A stretch of 5,860 nucleotides of DNA from contig CATZYB010000156.1 in the NCBI GenBank assembly GCA_958426095.1, positions 1-5,860 of the forward strand, read 5' to 3'. This DNA comes from an uncultured Lachnospiraceae bacterium (GTDB taxonomy: Bacteria; Bacillota; Clostridia; Lachnospirales; Lachnospiraceae). Numbering within the stretch: position 1 is the first letter of the stretch; every line of letters begins with the position of its first letter. The notes below the pieces were generated by a model. That model saw only the letters and a list, made by a program, of their open reading frames with translations. It searched no databases and was not told where the DNA came from. The translations under genes were made by a program, and so were the position numbers. Shown here in pieces: positions 5,759 to 5,860 of the stretch.

Positions 5759-5793
5759 AAAAAAATAGATCCATGAAAATTTCATGAATCTAT
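5759..5793 (-). terminator. Intrinsic terminator of the tRNA-Gly transcript
   Basis: In minus-strand RNA bases 5793-5780 (ATAGATTCATGAAA) pair with 5778-5765 over up to 14 positions, including one G-U pair; the innermost A-U pairs form the loop in practice. A run of six T residues follows (5764-5759). It begins 14 bases after the tRNA 3' end, so it ends the tRNA transcript before the lctP promoter. Confidence 0.85.
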
Positions 5794-5807
5794 CATCTTC
5801 TCTTTAG

Positions 5808-5860
5808 AGCGCGAGACGGGATTCGAACCCGCGACCCTCGCCTTGGCAAGGCGATACTCC
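5808..5860 (-). tRNA. tRNA-Gly (anticodon GCC), 3' part, cut by the right edge
   Basis: Reading the minus strand from the right edge gives the 3' side of the D-arm, the anticodon stem TCGCC/GGCGA with loop TTGCCAA (anticodon GCC at 5847-5845), a five-base variable loop GGGTC, the T-arm with TTCGAAT, the acceptor strand CTCGCGC (5815-5809) and discriminator T at 5808. The next bases are CTA, so CCA is not encoded and must be added by the CCA-adding enzyme. About 20 bases, with the 5' acceptor strand and most of the D-arm, lie beyond the edge. The anticodon reads GGC and GGU. Confidence 0.95.

Overview
The window reads like the chromosome of an anaerobic, low-to-mid GC Firmicute (Bacillota), most likely Clostridia. 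The reasons are strong AGGAGG-type ribosome binding sites, intrinsic terminators, a tRNA without an encoded CCA, a [FeFe]-hydrogenase maturation gene (hydF), a lactate permease and a DegV-family gene. I cannot place it to genus.

Layout from left to right: (1) the N-terminal 127 codons of a DegV-family fatty-acid-binding protein on the minus strand, cut by the left edge; (2) an AT-rich divergent intergenic region of about 160 bp; (3) a two-gene plus-strand operon for a split ThrE/YjjP-YjjB type transporter; (4) converging on it from the right, minus-strand hydF; (5) a minus-strand GntR/FadR-family repressor gene that starts with GTG; (6) a minus-strand L-lactate permease gene (lctP/lldP); (7) about 300 bp holding the lctP promoter and operators and a tRNA terminator; (8) the 3' part of a tRNA-Gly(GCC), also on the minus strand, cut by the right edge.

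The clearest functional unit is lactate uptake and its control. lctP has a near-consensus sigma-A promoter. Immediately downstream of the expected transcription start lie two overlapping FadR-type operators built on a 9-bp tandem repeat. The GntR protein encoded just downstream of lctP has a complete FCD metal-ligand set and is the natural candidate to bind them. hydF follows on the same strand, but a long hairpin with a U-tract separates it from the regulator gene and no good separate promoter is visible. Lactate uptake and hydrogenase maturation may therefore be linked by partial read-through; this is inference.

Four inverted repeats in the window each carry positions that pair as G-U on the minus-strand RNA but as C-A mismatches on the plus strand. 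This supports their acting as minus-strand RNA hairpins. I see no CRISPR array, insertion sequence or defence system, and nothing that clearly amounts to a new system. The most interesting parts are the regulatory arrangement around lctP and the lctP-gntR-hydF linkage.
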